A stretch of 45,428 bases of DNA from an uncultured Oscillospiraceae bacterium (GCA_934513685.1 CAKSWY010000020.1:1-45428), one strand, 5' to 3'. Numbered from the stretch's first letter, positions 1-8,029 are shown. The notes: a model not told the origin generated them from the letters alone. Program-made: numbers and translations.

Positions 1-51
1 ACGGCCTCTTGAACCCCATTCAAGCGCGCTACCAAACTGCGCTACACCCGG
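1..51 (-). tRNA. tRNA-Pro(GGG), 3' part cut off by window edge
   Basis: Read on the minus strand, the acceptor 5' half CCGGGTG is followed by TA, a D-stem GCGC with its loop, and an anticodon stem CTTGA/TCAAG enclosing the seven-base loop ATGGGGT, which places GGG at the anticodon. The variable and T arms lie outside the window. A consensus promoter sits directly upstream. The proline assignment follows from the anticodon. Confidence 0.88.
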
Positions 52-84
52 ATGTTACCGTTGTTCCAACCGGCAACATATATT

Positions 85-112
85 ATTATAGGGAAAAAGC
101 AAAAAATGTCAA
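85..112 (-). promoter_or_regulatory. Sigma-A promoter of tRNA-Pro
   Basis: On the minus strand TTGACA (107-112) is followed after 16 bases by TATAAT (85-90). Both hexamers are perfect consensus, as expected for a strong stable-RNA promoter. Confidence 0.85.
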
Positions 113-181
113 CTGCTTTTTTAAAAAAATCCGAAACAAACTCAGCCCAGATGAAGCATCGCGAAAAAATATCGCAAAATT

Positions 182-210
182 TTCGCACGTCGTCTCCTTT
201 ATGATATAAT
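182..210 (+). promoter_or_regulatory. Promoter of the NUDIX gene
   Basis: A perfect TATAAT (205-210) is preceded after 17 bases by a weak -35 (TTCGCA, 182-187). The AAAGGAG ribosome binding site of the gene is at 228-234. Confidence 0.6.
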
Positions 211-245
211 CAGCTAAGAAATCGTGAAAAGGAGCGGCAGCAAAT

Positions 246-797
246 ATGAAATTCATCCATTGCCCGGAATGCGGCGCTTTGCTTGTGAAGCGGGAAATCG
301 GCGATGAAGGCCTTATGAACTATTGTGAACATTGCAAAAAGCCGGTGTTTGACCAGCCGGCTGTCTGCATTATTGCGCTGGCGGTAAACGAACAGGGGGA
401 GGCGGCCCTTCTACGGCAGAATTACATTAACGCAGAACGGTATGTGTGCGTATCTGGTTATCTAAAATCCGGTGAATCCGCAGAGGAATGCACCCGGCGG
501 GAAATCCACGAGGAGCTGGGCTTGGAGGTACAAAGCCTGACCCCCATTCACACCTATTATCTTGCGCAGAAGGATATGCTGATGCTTGGGTATCTGGCGC
601 GTGTTGCCAAAGCAGAGTTTCAACTTTCCGGCGAGGTGGACAGTGCGCGCTGGGTATCGCTGCAGCGGGCACATTTGCTTGGGCCAAAATCCGAAACCAG
701 CGCGGCGCAGCAATTGATTCGTGCGTGCCAGGCGCGATTGAAGGACGAATTTTCTTCTCAGCCGACGAATTTCGATGAAATCGTGGGCGAAAATTAA
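246..797 (+). CDS. NUDIX hydrolase with N-terminal zinc ribbon (NudC-like)
   Basis: A 183-residue soluble protein. Residues 6-30 carry two CxxC pairs (CPEC and CEHC), a zinc ribbon of the type found in NADH pyrophosphatase-like NUDIX proteins. Residues 71-93 form a complete NUDIX box, GYLKSGE...REIHEELGL, matching Gx5Ex7REUxEExGU, so the metal-binding glutamates are present and the enzyme should be active. The family hydrolyses nucleoside diphosphates linked to another group X; the substrate cannot be read from the sequence. At 183 residues it is shorter than E. coli NudC (about 257) and lacks its N-terminal domain, so NAD(H) specificity is not assured. The ATG at 246 has AAAGGAG eleven bases upstream. 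It is monocistronic, followed by a tRNA. Confidence 0.85.
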   Translation: MKFIHCPECGALLVKREIGDEGLMNYCEHCKKPVFDQPAVCIIALAVNEQGEAALLRQNYINAERYVCVSGYLKSGESAEECTRREIHEELGLEVQSLTPIHTYYLAQKDMLMLGYLARVAKAEFQLSGEVDSARWVSLQRAHLLGPKSETSAAQQLIRACQARLKDEFSSQPTNFDEIVGEN

Positions 798-841
798 AAG
801 CAGGGATTTAAGAAAAGGCCAGAAAGAGGGAGTATATGGCC

Positions 842-870
842 TTGACAAATTTGCCCAGAGCCGTTATACT
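842..870 (+). promoter_or_regulatory. Promoter of tRNA-Gly(TCC)
   Basis: TTGACA (842-847), a 17-base spacer and TATACT (865-870) end 16 bases before the tRNA. Confidence 0.85.
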
Positions 871-886
871 AAACAAGCATCGAAAT

Positions 887-961
887 GCAGGTGTCGTACA
901 ACGGCTAGTACATCAGCCTTCCAAGCTGAGGACGTGGGTTCGACTCCCATCACCTGCTCCA
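887..961 (+). tRNA. tRNA-Gly(TCC), CCA encoded
   Basis: Acceptor arms GCAGGTG (887-893) and CACCTGC (951-957) pair fully. The anticodon stem TCAGC/GCTGA encloses CTTCCAA, giving anticodon TCC. The T-arm GTGGG TTCGACT CCCAT is canonical, and the 3' CCA (959-961) is encoded. Confidence 0.95.
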
Positions 962-967
962 AAAAAG

Positions 968-998
968 ACCACCAAGGCAAATGCTTTGGTGGTTTTCC
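968..998 (+). terminator. Intrinsic terminator after tRNA-Gly(TCC)
   Basis: Arms ACCACCAA (968-975) and TTGGTGGT (986-993) are followed by a T-rich tail. Confidence 0.75.
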
Positions 999-1052
999 TT
1001 TTTATATTCGGCCAAACCCCGGCGGAGTTGACAGGCCAAGTTCCTTCCTGGC

Positions 1053-1709
1053 TTAACCTTTTTCAACGGTGGCATCCGCTCGGCTGCCCTCGGCGCAAAT
1101 GTCTTTCAGGCAGCAGGCGGCACAGTTGGGCTTTCGAGCATCGCACACAGCCCGCCCATGATAAACCAGGCGATGGCAGAAATCACTGCCTTCTTCCGGC
1201 GGAATGATTTTCCAAAGGGCTTTTTCCACCTTTGCCGGGTCTTTGATTCCATCAACAAGGCCGATCCGGTTGCACAGGCGGATGCAGTGGGTGTCGGTCA
1301 CAATGGCAGGCTTGCCAAACACATCGCCCATCACCAGGTTGGCGCTCTTGCGCCCCACACCGGGCAGACGAAGCAGCTGCTCCATGGTATCCGGAACATG
1401 ACCGCCGAATTCGTCCCGAAGCATCCGCATACAGGCACTGATGTCCCGCGCTTTGGAGCGCCCCAGCCCGCAGGGACGCACAATGGCTTCGATTTCTTCC
1501 GGCGATGCCTGAGCCAGCGCATCTACCGAGGGGTATTTGGCAAACAAATCCCGAACCACGATGTTGACCCGCGCATCAGTACATTGGGCTGCCAGCCGCA
1601 CTTCCACCAGCAGCTGCCAGGCGTGTTCATAATCCAACGTGCAATCAGCCAATGGGTATTCTGCTTTTAAGCGCCGAATCACTTCCAGGGCCAGTTCCTG
1701 CTTTGTCAT
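1053..1709 (-). CDS. nth: Endonuclease III
   Basis: A 218-residue DNA glycosylase/AP lyase that removes oxidised pyrimidines in base excision repair. The helix-hairpin-helix LPGVGRKSA contains the catalytic lysine, and VTDTHCIRL supplies the catalytic aspartate. The C-terminal cluster motif C-x6-C-x2-C-x5-C (CDARKPNCAACCLKDIC) binds a [4Fe-4S] cluster. Length is typical of the family (about 211 residues in E. coli). An upstream extension of the reading frame to 1943 exists, but the ATG at 1709 has AAAAGGAG at the right distance and matches the usual N-terminus. It is transcribed away from glyA and converges on tRNA-Gly(TCC). Confidence 0.95.
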   Translation of the reverse strand: MTKQELALEVIRRLKAEYPLADCTLDYEHAWQLLVEVRLAAQCTDARVNIVVRDLFAKYPSVDALAQASPEEIEAIVRPCGLGRSKARDISACMRMLRDEFGGHVPDTMEQLLRLPGVGRKSANLVMGDVFGKPAIVTDTHCIRLCNRIGLVDGIKDPAKVEKALWKIIPPEEGSDFCHRLVYHGRAVCDARKPNCAACCLKDICAEGSRADATVEKG

Positions 1710-1752
1710 TGTAAAGCTCCTTTTGTTTGCCGCTGCAAATTTCATTTGCTCC

Positions 1753-1781
1753 ACTATACCATGATGCAGAAGAAAATTCAA
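1753..1781 (-). promoter_or_regulatory. Promoter of nth
   Basis: On the minus strand TTGAAT (1776-1781), 17 bases, TATAGT (1753-1758). Confidence 0.65.
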
Positions 1782-1847
1782 TTTTCGCGAGCATTGCAAA
1801 AGGGGCCGATTTGAATAAATCAAACAGGAACTTATCCTCATGCCCAC

Positions 1848-1876
1848 TTGTCTTGCGCAAAAGCAGGGAGTATAAT
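1848..1876 (+). promoter_or_regulatory. Promoter of glyA
   Basis: TTGTCT (1848-1853), 17 bases, TATAAT (1871-1876). The leader of about 60 bases contains the short inverted repeat TCAC-N5-GTGA but no riboswitch that I recognise. Confidence 0.75.
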
Positions 1877-1941
1877 GGAACCATTCGATCAACGGGCAAG
1901 GCCTAATCACTTTATGTGACCGGCCAAGGAGGGGAAACGCC

Positions 1942-3195
1942 ATGTATCAGGATATGATGGACAACATTGGCTGTGTTGCCGCTCAGGACGAAGAGCTGGC
2001 TGCGGCTATGAACCGGGAGCTGGCCCGCCAGCGCCGCAACATTGAGCTGATTGCAAGTGAAAACATTGTCAGCCCCGCGGTAATGGCCGCAATGGGCACG
2101 GTGCTCACCAATAAGTATGCAGAGGGCTATCCGGGCCACCGCTATTACGGCGGCTGCGCGTATGTGGACCAGGTTGAGCAGCTGGCCATTGACCGTGCCT
2201 GCAAACTGTTCGGTGCCAAATATGCCAACGTGCAGCCGCATTCCGGTGCGCAGGCCAACCTGGCCGTGTACTTTGCGCTGCTGAATGTGGGCGATACCGT
2301 GATGGGCATGGATCTCTCGCAGGGCGGCCATCTGACCCACGGCAGCCCCGTGAATATGAGCGGCAAAAACTACAATTTTGTGGCTTACGGCGTAAACGAC
2401 GAGGGCTTTATCGACTACGATGCCCTGGCCAAGCAGGTGGCAAAAGTTCGGCCGAAACTGCTGGTGGCCGGTGCGTCTGCTTACCCCCGAGCCATCGACT
2501 TTGAAAAGCTGGGTGAAATTGCCCACGGCTATGGTGCTATGTTGATGGTGGATATGGCCCATATCGCAGGCCTAGTCGCCGGCGGTGTGCACCAGAACCC
2601 CGTACCTTACGCGGATGTGGTGACCACCACCACGCACAAGACTCTGCGCGGCCCTCGCGGTGGTTTGATCCTGACCAACAACGTCTACCTGGCCAAGCGC
2701 ATCAACAGTGCAATCTTCCCGGGAACCCAGGGAGGCCCTCTGGAGCACGTGATCGCCGCCAAGGCGGTTTGCTTCGGCGAGGCCCTGAAGCCGGAATTTG
2801 CCGAGTATGCCCGCAATGTGGTCGAGAACGCCCAGGCGTTGGCGGCAGAGCTGACGGCCCGTGGTGTGAAGCTGGTGAGCGGCGGCACGGACAACCATCT
2901 GATGCTGATTGACCTGTCCGATGAAAACTGCACCGGCAAGGAGCTGGAGCACAATCTGGACGAGGTACATATCACCGCGAACAAGAACACCGTGCCCGGC
3001 GAGAAGCGCAGCCCCTTTGTTACCAGCGGCGTGCGCATTGGTACCCCTGCAGTAACGACTCGCGGCTTTGGCGTGGAAGAAATGAAGGTTATTGCGGATT
3101 GCATTGCCGACTGCATCTTCGATTTCGACGCCAAGAAGGATGAAGTGGCTGCCCGTGTGGACGCCCTGACTGCGAAGTTCCCGCTGTACGAATAA
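1942..3195 (+). CDS. glyA: Serine hydroxymethyltransferase
   Basis: A 417-residue PLP enzyme that interconverts serine and glycine and charges tetrahydrofolate with a one-carbon unit; cytosolic. The PLP lysine is K233 in TTTTHKTLRGPRGG, preceded by the cofactor-binding VDMAHIAGLVAGG segment. The N-terminal ELIASEN and the YAEGYPGHRYYGG loop are intact, so the enzyme should be functional. The ATG at 1942 follows AAGGAGGGG. It has its own promoter and a terminator at 3212 and appears monocistronic. Placement beside nth is not known to be functionally meaningful. Confidence 0.97.
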   Translation: MYQDMMDNIGCVAAQDEELAAAMNRELARQRRNIELIASENIVSPAVMAAMGTVLTNKYAEGYPGHRYYGGCAYVDQVEQLAIDRACKLFGAKYANVQPHSGAQANLAVYFALLNVGDTVMGMDLSQGGHLTHGSPVNMSGKNYNFVAYGVNDEGFIDYDALAKQVAKVRPKLLVAGASAYPRAIDFEKLGEIAHGYGAMLMVDMAHIAGLVAGGVHQNPVPYADVVTTTTHKTLRGPRGGLILTNNVYLAKRINSAIFPGTQGGPLEHVIAAKAVCFGEALKPEFAEYARNVVENAQALAAELTARGVKLVSGGTDNHLMLIDLSDENCTGKELEHNLDEVHITANKNTVPGEKRSPFVTSGVRIGTPAVTTRGFGVEEMKVIADCIADCIFDFDAKKDEVAARVDALTAKFPLYE

Positions 3196-3211
3196 TCTGC
3201 TTTTTTAACAA

Positions 3212-3258
3212 ACCGTCCCGCTGCATTGCGCAAAGGCATTGCGGTGGGGCGGTATTTT
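3212..3258 (+). terminator. Terminator of glyA, overlapping the next promoter
   Basis: A long stem with several G-U pairs: ACCGTCCCGCTGC (3212-3224) against GCGGTGGGGCGGT (3241-3253), followed by ATTTTGT. The 3' arm contains most of the -35 element of the downstream promoter. Confidence 0.6.
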
Positions 3259-3267
3259 GTCTATAAT
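3239..3267 (+). promoter_or_regulatory. Promoter of the esterase-rarA operon
   Basis: TTGCGG (3239-3244), 17 bases, TATAAT (3262-3267). Confidence 0.65.
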
Positions 3268-3333
3268 AAAAATTACCGCGTTGTCGAGGTGGGCAGCGCA
3301 ATTTCGGATGTGCAAAAAAGTAGAGGGAAAGCT

Positions 3334-4164
3334 ATGGCGTTTTTTACCTGTAAACTGTATAGTACGGCAATGGCTGCCAGTACCCGTGTGCGGCTGTATT
3401 ATCCATGCGATCTTCCGCCGGAAGTCGGAAATCAGGTGAAAGGCGTATTTACTCTGCTGCATGGCTTTTCCAACGATGGCGACGATTGGGTTCACTTCCC
3501 GGCGGCCATCCGCTATGCGGCGGACAACGGGCTGGCTCTGGTAATTCCTGACGCAGGAAACAGCTTTTACAACAACATGGCCTGGGGGCAGGCATGGTAC
3601 ACCTGGCTGACGGAAGAGATGCCAGCCCTCCTGCGGCAGATGGTGCGCCTGCCCGAGGAGCGGGAGAAAAATTTCATCGCCGGTATGTCAATGGGCGGTT
3701 ACGGGGCGCTGCGCATTGGTTTGGCACACCCGGAACGGTATGCCGGTGTGGCGAGCTTTTCCGGCTGTGTAGATTTGCCAATGATGATGGACAAAATGGG
3801 GCCGGAGGCGGCCCGCACCATCTTTGGCCCTGTGTTTGGCGAGGGCCTTCGGATTCCGCCGCAGGCAAATATTTTTCAGCTTGCCGAGCAGGTGGCCTCG
3901 CTTTCGCCGGAGGTGCAGCCGGACATTTTGTGTACCGCTGGGCTGCAGGATCAGGAGCCTTATTATATTCTGGAGCAAAACCGGAAATTCCGAGATACCA
4001 TGAAGCAGATCGGCCCCGCCAAGTACACCTATTTGGAATGGGATGGCGTTCATGAATGGAATTTCTGGGATCGGAGTCTGGTCTACGCCATTGACCGGTT
4101 TGTAAACCCGGGCTATGCTGCAAAAAAGCTGGGGGACTGGGCAGCCCCGGCAAAGGAGGGATAA
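3334..4164 (+). CDS. Esterase of the esterase D / tributyrin esterase family
   Basis: A 276-residue alpha/beta hydrolase without signal peptide. The oxyanion-side HGF is at 43-45, the nucleophile elbow GMSMGG at 117-122 (Ser119), and the catalytic His is probably in HEWNFW near residue 244. The family includes S-formylglutathione hydrolase and EstA-like carboxylesterases acting on short acyl esters; the physiological substrate here is unknown. The frame is open upstream to 3226, but the ATG at 3334 has a GAGGG site and starts at the family's usual N-terminus MAFFTCKLYS. Three bases separate it from rarA, so the two are one operon, although no shared pathway is obvious. Confidence 0.85.
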   Translation: MAFFTCKLYSTAMAASTRVRLYYPCDLPPEVGNQVKGVFTLLHGFSNDGDDWVHFPAAIRYAADNGLALVIPDAGNSFYNNMAWGQAWYTWLTEEMPALLRQMVRLPEEREKNFIAGMSMGGYGALRIGLAHPERYAGVASFSGCVDLPMMMDKMGPEAARTIFGPVFGEGLRIPPQANIFQLAEQVASLSPEVQPDILCTAGLQDQEPYYILEQNRKFRDTMKQIGPAKYTYLEWDGVHEWNFWDRSLVYAIDRFVNPGYAAKKLGDWAAPAKEG

Positions 4165-4167
4165 CTC

Positions 4168-5433
4168 ATGGCAGAACCGCTTGCACAGCGCTTGCGTCCG
4201 CGAAGCCTGGATGAGGTATGGGGGCAGCGCCATCTGCTGGCCCCGGGGAAGGTGTTCCGCCGGACAATTGACAGCGGCCGTGTTCCGAATATGATCTTTT
4301 ACGGGCCGTCCGGCGTCGGGAAAACGACGGTGGCCAGAATTATTGCGGAGGGCAGCGGGATGCGCCTGCACAAGCTGAATGGCACCTCCGCCTCAACCAG
4401 TGACATCAAAGCGGTTCTGGGCGAAATCGGCACCCTGCACGCCGCTGGTGGGATTTTGCTGTATCTGGATGAGATTCAATACCTGAACAAAAAGCAGCAG
4501 CAAAGTCTTTTGGAATGCATCGAAGATGGCAGCGTGACGCTGATTGCGTCCACAACGGAGAACCCATACTTTTATATTTATAACGCACTGCTGTCCCGCT
4601 GTACGGTGTTTGAATTCAAGGCACTGGAACCGGCAGACATTCAGGCCGGGCTGAAGCAGGCGGCCAAGCGTTTGGGAGAGGAAGACAAAAGCCCGGTGCA
4701 CATTCCGGAAGATGCGCTGGATTATCTTGCGCAGTCGGCTGGCGGCGATATGCGCAAAGCCCTTGGCTGCCTGGAATTTGCCGTGGCCGCGGCAGAAGAA
4801 GGGCCGGACGGACGCCATGTGACCCTGGATATGGTGCAGCAGGTGGCCAAACGCACGGCGATGCGCTATGACCGGGAAGGGGATGACCACTACGACATTC
4901 TCTCTGCGTATCAAAAATCCATGCGTGGGTCTGACCCGGATGCAGCGCTGCATTACCTTGCACGGCTGCTGGAGGCCGGTGACCTTGTAAGTGCCTGCCG
5001 CCGCTTGATGGTTTGCGCCTGCGAAGACGTTGGCCTGGCTTACCCGCAGATCATCCCCATTGTGAAAGCCGCGGTGGATGCCGCTACAATGCTCGGCTTG
5101 CCGGAGGCAAGAATTCCTCTGGCGGATGCGGTGATTCTGGTTGCCACAAGCCCGAAGTCCAACACCGGAGAAGCCGCGATTGATAAGGCGTTGGCCGATG
5201 TGCAGCGCGGCAAAAGCGGGCCGATTCCGCGCCAGCTGCAAAACAAGCATTACGATGGAGAAGATGCGCTGGTAAAAGGCCAGCACTACCTGTATCCGCA
5301 TGACTATCCGAACCGCTGGGTCGAACAGCAATATCTGCCGGATGCCCTGAAGGGCCGTGTGTATTACCAATACGGTGACAACAAAAACGAACAGGCAGCT
5401 CGTGCTTACTGGCAGCGAATTAAGCATCCCTGA
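4168..5433 (+). CDS. rarA: Replication-associated recombination protein A (AAA+ ATPase)
   Basis: A 421-residue cytosolic AAA+ clamp-loader-like ATPase (RarA/MgsA, the bacterial WRNIP1 homologue) that acts at stalled replication forks. Walker A GPSGVGKT is at 46-53, Walker B LLYLDEIQYL at about 97-106, and sensor 1 STTENPY follows. The C-terminal half carries the family's tetramerisation region with SDPDAALHYLARLLEAGD and the terminal KGRVYYQYGDNKNE segment. Length is typical. Start ATG at 4168 follows AAAGGAGGG. It ends at a strong bidirectional terminator. Confidence 0.96.
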   Translation: MAEPLAQRLRPRSLDEVWGQRHLLAPGKVFRRTIDSGRVPNMIFYGPSGVGKTTVARIIAEGSGMRLHKLNGTSASTSDIKAVLGEIGTLHAAGGILLYLDEIQYLNKKQQQSLLECIEDGSVTLIASTTENPYFYIYNALLSRCTVFEFKALEPADIQAGLKQAAKRLGEEDKSPVHIPEDALDYLAQSAGGDMRKALGCLEFAVAAAEEGPDGRHVTLDMVQQVAKRTAMRYDREGDDHYDILSAYQKSMRGSDPDAALHYLARLLEAGDLVSACRRLMVCACEDVGLAYPQIIPIVKAAVDAATMLGLPEARIPLADAVILVATSPKSNTGEAAIDKALADVQRGKSGPIPRQLQNKHYDGEDALVKGQHYLYPHDYPNRWVEQQYLPDALKGRVYYQYGDNKNEQAARAYWQRIKHP

Positions 5434-5453
5434 GCAAATGGCAAATGTATAGC

Positions 5454-5515
5454 AAAAGCAGGCAATGAGCCAAGAAGCACTTTCTTGGGTTCATTGCCTG
5501 CTTTTGTTTGAGTTG
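5454..5515. terminator. Bidirectional terminator between rarA and the flavin reductase gene
   Basis: Nearly perfect 23-base arms, from AAAAGCAGGCAATGA at 5457 to TCATTGCCTGCTTTT ending near 5515, enclose a GCAC loop. A-tracts and T-tracts on both sides allow termination in both directions for these convergent genes. Confidence 0.85.
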
Positions 5516-5567
5516 GTCTGTCTTATATCTTATATAAGGAATCAAGAGCAAATTCAGCCGCTTGAAA

Positions 5568-6158
5568 TCAATCGCGCTTTTTGCGCCGCTGAGGCGCGGC
5601 CTTTTTGCGGACGGAATACCCGAAGGTGCCCAGTTGCTTCCCGAGCGCAAAGTATTCGCCGTGGCTGTATACGATCAGGTCGGCGCGCTCCAGGCAGAGC
5701 TTTCCTTTTTCATCCAGCAGCGCTTCGTCCACATCTACGGCGGTAACCTTTGCCAAAAACAAATCATGGCTGCCAAGGGGAATCACCTGCGTGACCTGGC
5801 ATTCCAGATTGACGGGGCTTTCCGCAAGGATCGGGCAGCTCACCGTGCTGGCGGGCAGCGGGGTCAATTTCATTTCGGCAAACTTGTCATAGTCACGGCC
5901 GCTTTTTACGCCGCACCAGTCCACTGTACGCACCAGTTTTCGGGTGGGAAGGTTGATGACAAATTCGCCGCTGTCCTTAATCAGCTGGTAGCTGTACCGC
6001 TCTGGGCGCACACTAATGCTCACCATAGAGGGCTGGGTGCAAATGGTGCCGGTCCAGCCAATGGTAATTAAATTGGCGGCCTCCATGCTGCCGCAGCTTA
6101 CCAGAACCGGCGGCTCCGGGTTCAAGAGGGTACTGCCTTTCCAGGTTTGCTTTACCAT
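5568..6158 (-). CDS. Flavin reductase family protein (FMN-binding, DIM6/NTAB type)
   Basis: A 196-residue protein with a split-barrel FMN-binding fold signature: LNPEPPVLVSCGS near the N-terminus, NLITIGWTGTICTQPSMVSISVRPERYSYQLI, then GEFVINLPT. Members use FMN and NAD(P)H or act as flavoredoxins. The basic tail KKAAPQRRKKRD is a local addition. Start ATG at 6158 follows AAAGGAG. It lies 40 bases downstream of the CRP/FNR-type gene on the same strand, so the two are probably co-transcribed, suggesting a redox-related role. Exact electron acceptor unknown. Confidence 0.82.
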   Translation of the reverse strand: MVKQTWKGSTLLNPEPPVLVSCGSMEAANLITIGWTGTICTQPSMVSISVRPERYSYQLIKDSGEFVINLPTRKLVRTVDWCGVKSGRDYDKFAEMKLTPLPASTVSCPILAESPVNLECQVTQVIPLGSHDLFLAKVTAVDVDEALLDEKGKLCLERADLIVYSHGEYFALGKQLGTFGYSVRKKAAPQRRKKRD

Positions 6159-6198
6159 AAACGGAACTCCTTTCGTGCCTGTGGCCATTTGCAAAGAA

Positions 6199-6888
6199 TC
6201 ACTGTGGACACTGGCTGCTCAGACGGTTTACGTCCAGAATTTTAAAACTGCTGCGATAGGTTTCGATTAAGCCTTCGGCCTGCATACGGGAAAGCTCTCG
6301 GCTTAAAGCGCTGCGTTCGCAGTTCAGATATTCAGCCAATTCCGTGCGGGTAAATGGAATGGTAAAGGTGTCCTGCCCGGCACGCATACGCATATCCATC
6401 AAGTAGGTACACAGCTTGGCCCGAAGGCTTTTCAAAATCAGCAAATCAATGCGATGATTCAGCGTAAAATACTTGTCGCTGATGGTAGACACCAGGTTTT
6501 GCAGTAAAAGGCTGTGGCAGCTGTGCAGTTCCTTGCATGGGTGCAGAATCTTTTCATAAGGCAGGAATAGGGCCGTACACTCGGTGCGGGCCAGAATGGT
6601 AACCGGGCTTTTCTGGTGGCTGCCGGAAAGCACATCGCCAAAAATGCCGCCGGGCCCCATGTGGGTAATGGAAACACTGGTTCCGTCCGCGGTGGTTTTT
6701 ACCGCCTCAATCTGGCCTTCCAGCAAAATGCCGATCTCCCGATTTTCATAACCGGCAAGAAGCAGGATTTCACCCCGCGCGAAGCTTCGCTTGGCTGGCG
6801 CAAAACAGCGAAGCAGCTGCTGCAGGCCGGGTACATCCAAGCCAGAAAGCAAACGGGTGTTCAACAACAGGGGAATATACTCATCCAT
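6199..6888 (-). CDS. CRP/FNR-family transcription regulator
   Basis: A 229-residue regulator: an N-terminal cyclic-nucleotide-binding-like beta barrel (GEILLLAGYENREIGILLEGQIEAV, then GPGGIFGDVL), a dimerisation helix and a C-terminal winged helix-turn-helix, TRTELAEYLNCERSALSRELSRM. The recognition helix keeps the two arginines that align with E. coli CRP R180 and R185 but has Ser where CRP has E181. It lacks the N-terminal cysteine set of FNR, so an iron-sulfur sensor of the FNR kind is unlikely; the effector is unknown. HcpR-type nitrosative-stress regulators are one possibility. Start ATG at 6888. It is divergent from an ABC transporter operon and shares the palindrome at 6917-6932 with it. 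Confidence 0.88.
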   Translation of the reverse strand: MDEYIPLLLNTRLLSGLDVPGLQQLLRCFAPAKRSFARGEILLLAGYENREIGILLEGQIEAVKTTADGTSVSITHMGPGGIFGDVLSGSHQKSPVTILARTECTALFLPYEKILHPCKELHSCHSLLLQNLVSTISDKYFTLNHRIDLLILKSLRAKLCTYLMDMRMRAGQDTFTIPFTRTELAEYLNCERSALSRELSRMQAEGLIETYRSSFKILDVNRLSSQCPQ

Positions 6889-6916
6889 GAATTCATCGCC
6901 TTTCTCCCAATGGTTG

Positions 6917-6932
6917 TGTTGCCCCGGCAACA
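6917..6932. promoter_or_regulatory. Candidate operator of the CRP/FNR-type regulator (TGTTG-N6-CAACA)
   Basis: TGTTGCCCCGGCAACA is a palindrome with seven-base arms and the half-site/spacer geometry of CRP/FNR operators (5-N6-5). Its centre (6924.5) lies 29.5 bases before the transporter -10 TAGAAT at 6954-6959, hence near -41.5. For the regulator's own minus-strand promoter it lies just downstream of the start point, a position suited to autorepression. The same half-sites and spacing recur at 22088-22103. Confidence 0.7.
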
Positions 6933-6946
6933 GAGATTTTATTGTA

Positions 6947-6975
6947 ATTATAGTAGAATGACCGCGTAATTGCAA
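6947..6975 (-). promoter_or_regulatory. Promoter of the CRP/FNR regulator gene
   Basis: On the minus strand TTGCAA (6970-6975), 17 bases, TATAAT (6947-6952). Confidence 0.65.
6954..6959 (+). promoter_or_regulatory. -10 element of the ABC transporter operon
   Basis: TAGAAT with no good -35 at the expected place (CAGAGA), as expected for an activator-dependent promoter. The palindrome at 6917-6932 takes the class II activator position. Confidence 0.5.
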
Positions 6976-6991
6976 ACAGGAGGATTGAACT

Positions 6992-8029
6992 ATGATGAAA
7001 CGCGTGATGAGCCTGGGGCTTTCTCTGGCGCTGGCGATTAGTCTGGCGGCTTGCAGCAGCTCGGTTTCCGAAGCAGCTTCTTCCGCCGCAGCCACGGAAG
7101 AACCCACCGCTGTACCTGAAGCAGAGGCCCCGGTGACCACGTTCCGGATCGCCGGGCTAAAAGGGCCGACGACCATGGGCATGGTAAAGCTGATGAGCGA
7201 TGCCGAAGCCGGCGAGACCCACCAGGATTATCAGGTGACCATGTATGGCGCGGCCGATGAAGTCGTGCCGCTTCTCGTAAAAGGCGACATTGATCTGGCT
7301 GCCATTCCCGCAAACCTGGCTGCCAACCTTTACAATCAGACCGAGGGGAAGGTTCAGGTGGCGGCCATTAACACGCTGGGCGTTTTGTATGTGGTGACCA
7401 CCGGAGACAACGTGAAGAGTGTGGAAGACCTGAAAGGGAAGACCATCTATTCGACCGGCAAGGGAACCACCCCGGAGTATGTGCTGAATTACATTTTGAA
7501 GAAAAACGGTATTGACCCGGAAAAGGATCTGACTGTGGAATACAAGAGCGAAGCCACCGAAGTTGCCGCTGCCCTGCAGGCTGCCGGTGAGGGGGCGATT
7601 GCCGTGCTGCCGCAGCCCTATGTGACGGCGGCGCAGAGCCAGATTGAAGGGCTGAATGTCGTGCTGAACCTGACAGAGGAATGGAATAAGGTGAGCACCG
7701 ACTCGGACCTGGTTACGGGCGTTCTGGTGGCCCGTACTGAGTTCATTGAGCAGAACGAGGCTGCCTTTGAGGAATTTCTGAAGGATTATCAGTCCAGCAT
7801 TGAGTGGGTGAACAGCAACACCGCCGATGCAGCGGAACTGGTTGCGAACTACGGCATTGTAGCAAAGGCACCCCTGGCGCAAAAGGCGCTGCCCGCCTGC
7901 AACATCACCTATGTGGATGGTGCCGAAATGAAGGCAAAACTCTCCGGCTATCTGCAGGTTCTGTTTGATCAGAACCCCAAGGCAGTGGGCGGCGCAATGC
8001 CCGGCGATGACTTCTATTATGGTGCGTAA
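6992..8029 (+). CDS. ABC transporter substrate-binding lipoprotein (NMT1/SsuA-like)
   Basis: A 345-residue exported lipoprotein: an N-terminal signal with the lipobox LAAC (Cys21) and a Ser/Ala/Glu-rich linker to about residue 45, then a type II periplasmic-binding fold (FRIAGLKGPTTMGMVKLM..., DIDLAAIPANLAANLYN, VEDLKGKTIYSTGKGTTPEYVLNYIL). This architecture is shared by transporters for sulfonates, nitrate, thiamine precursors and riboflavin; the ligand cannot be assigned from sequence. AGGAGG precedes the start at 6992. First gene of a three-gene operon, probably controlled through the 6917 palindrome. Confidence 0.88.
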   Translation: MMKRVMSLGLSLALAISLAACSSSVSEAASSAAATEEPTAVPEAEAPVTTFRIAGLKGPTTMGMVKLMSDAEAGETHQDYQVTMYGAADEVVPLLVKGDIDLAAIPANLAANLYNQTEGKVQVAAINTLGVLYVVTTGDNVKSVEDLKGKTIYSTGKGTTPEYVLNYILKKNGIDPEKDLTVEYKSEATEVAAALQAAGEGAIAVLPQPYVTAAQSQIEGLNVVLNLTEEWNKVSTDSDLVTGVLVARTEFIEQNEAAFEEFLKDYQSSIEWVNSNTADAAELVANYGIVAKAPLAQKALPACNITYVDGAEMKAKLSGYLQVLFDQNPKAVGGAMPGDDFYYGA

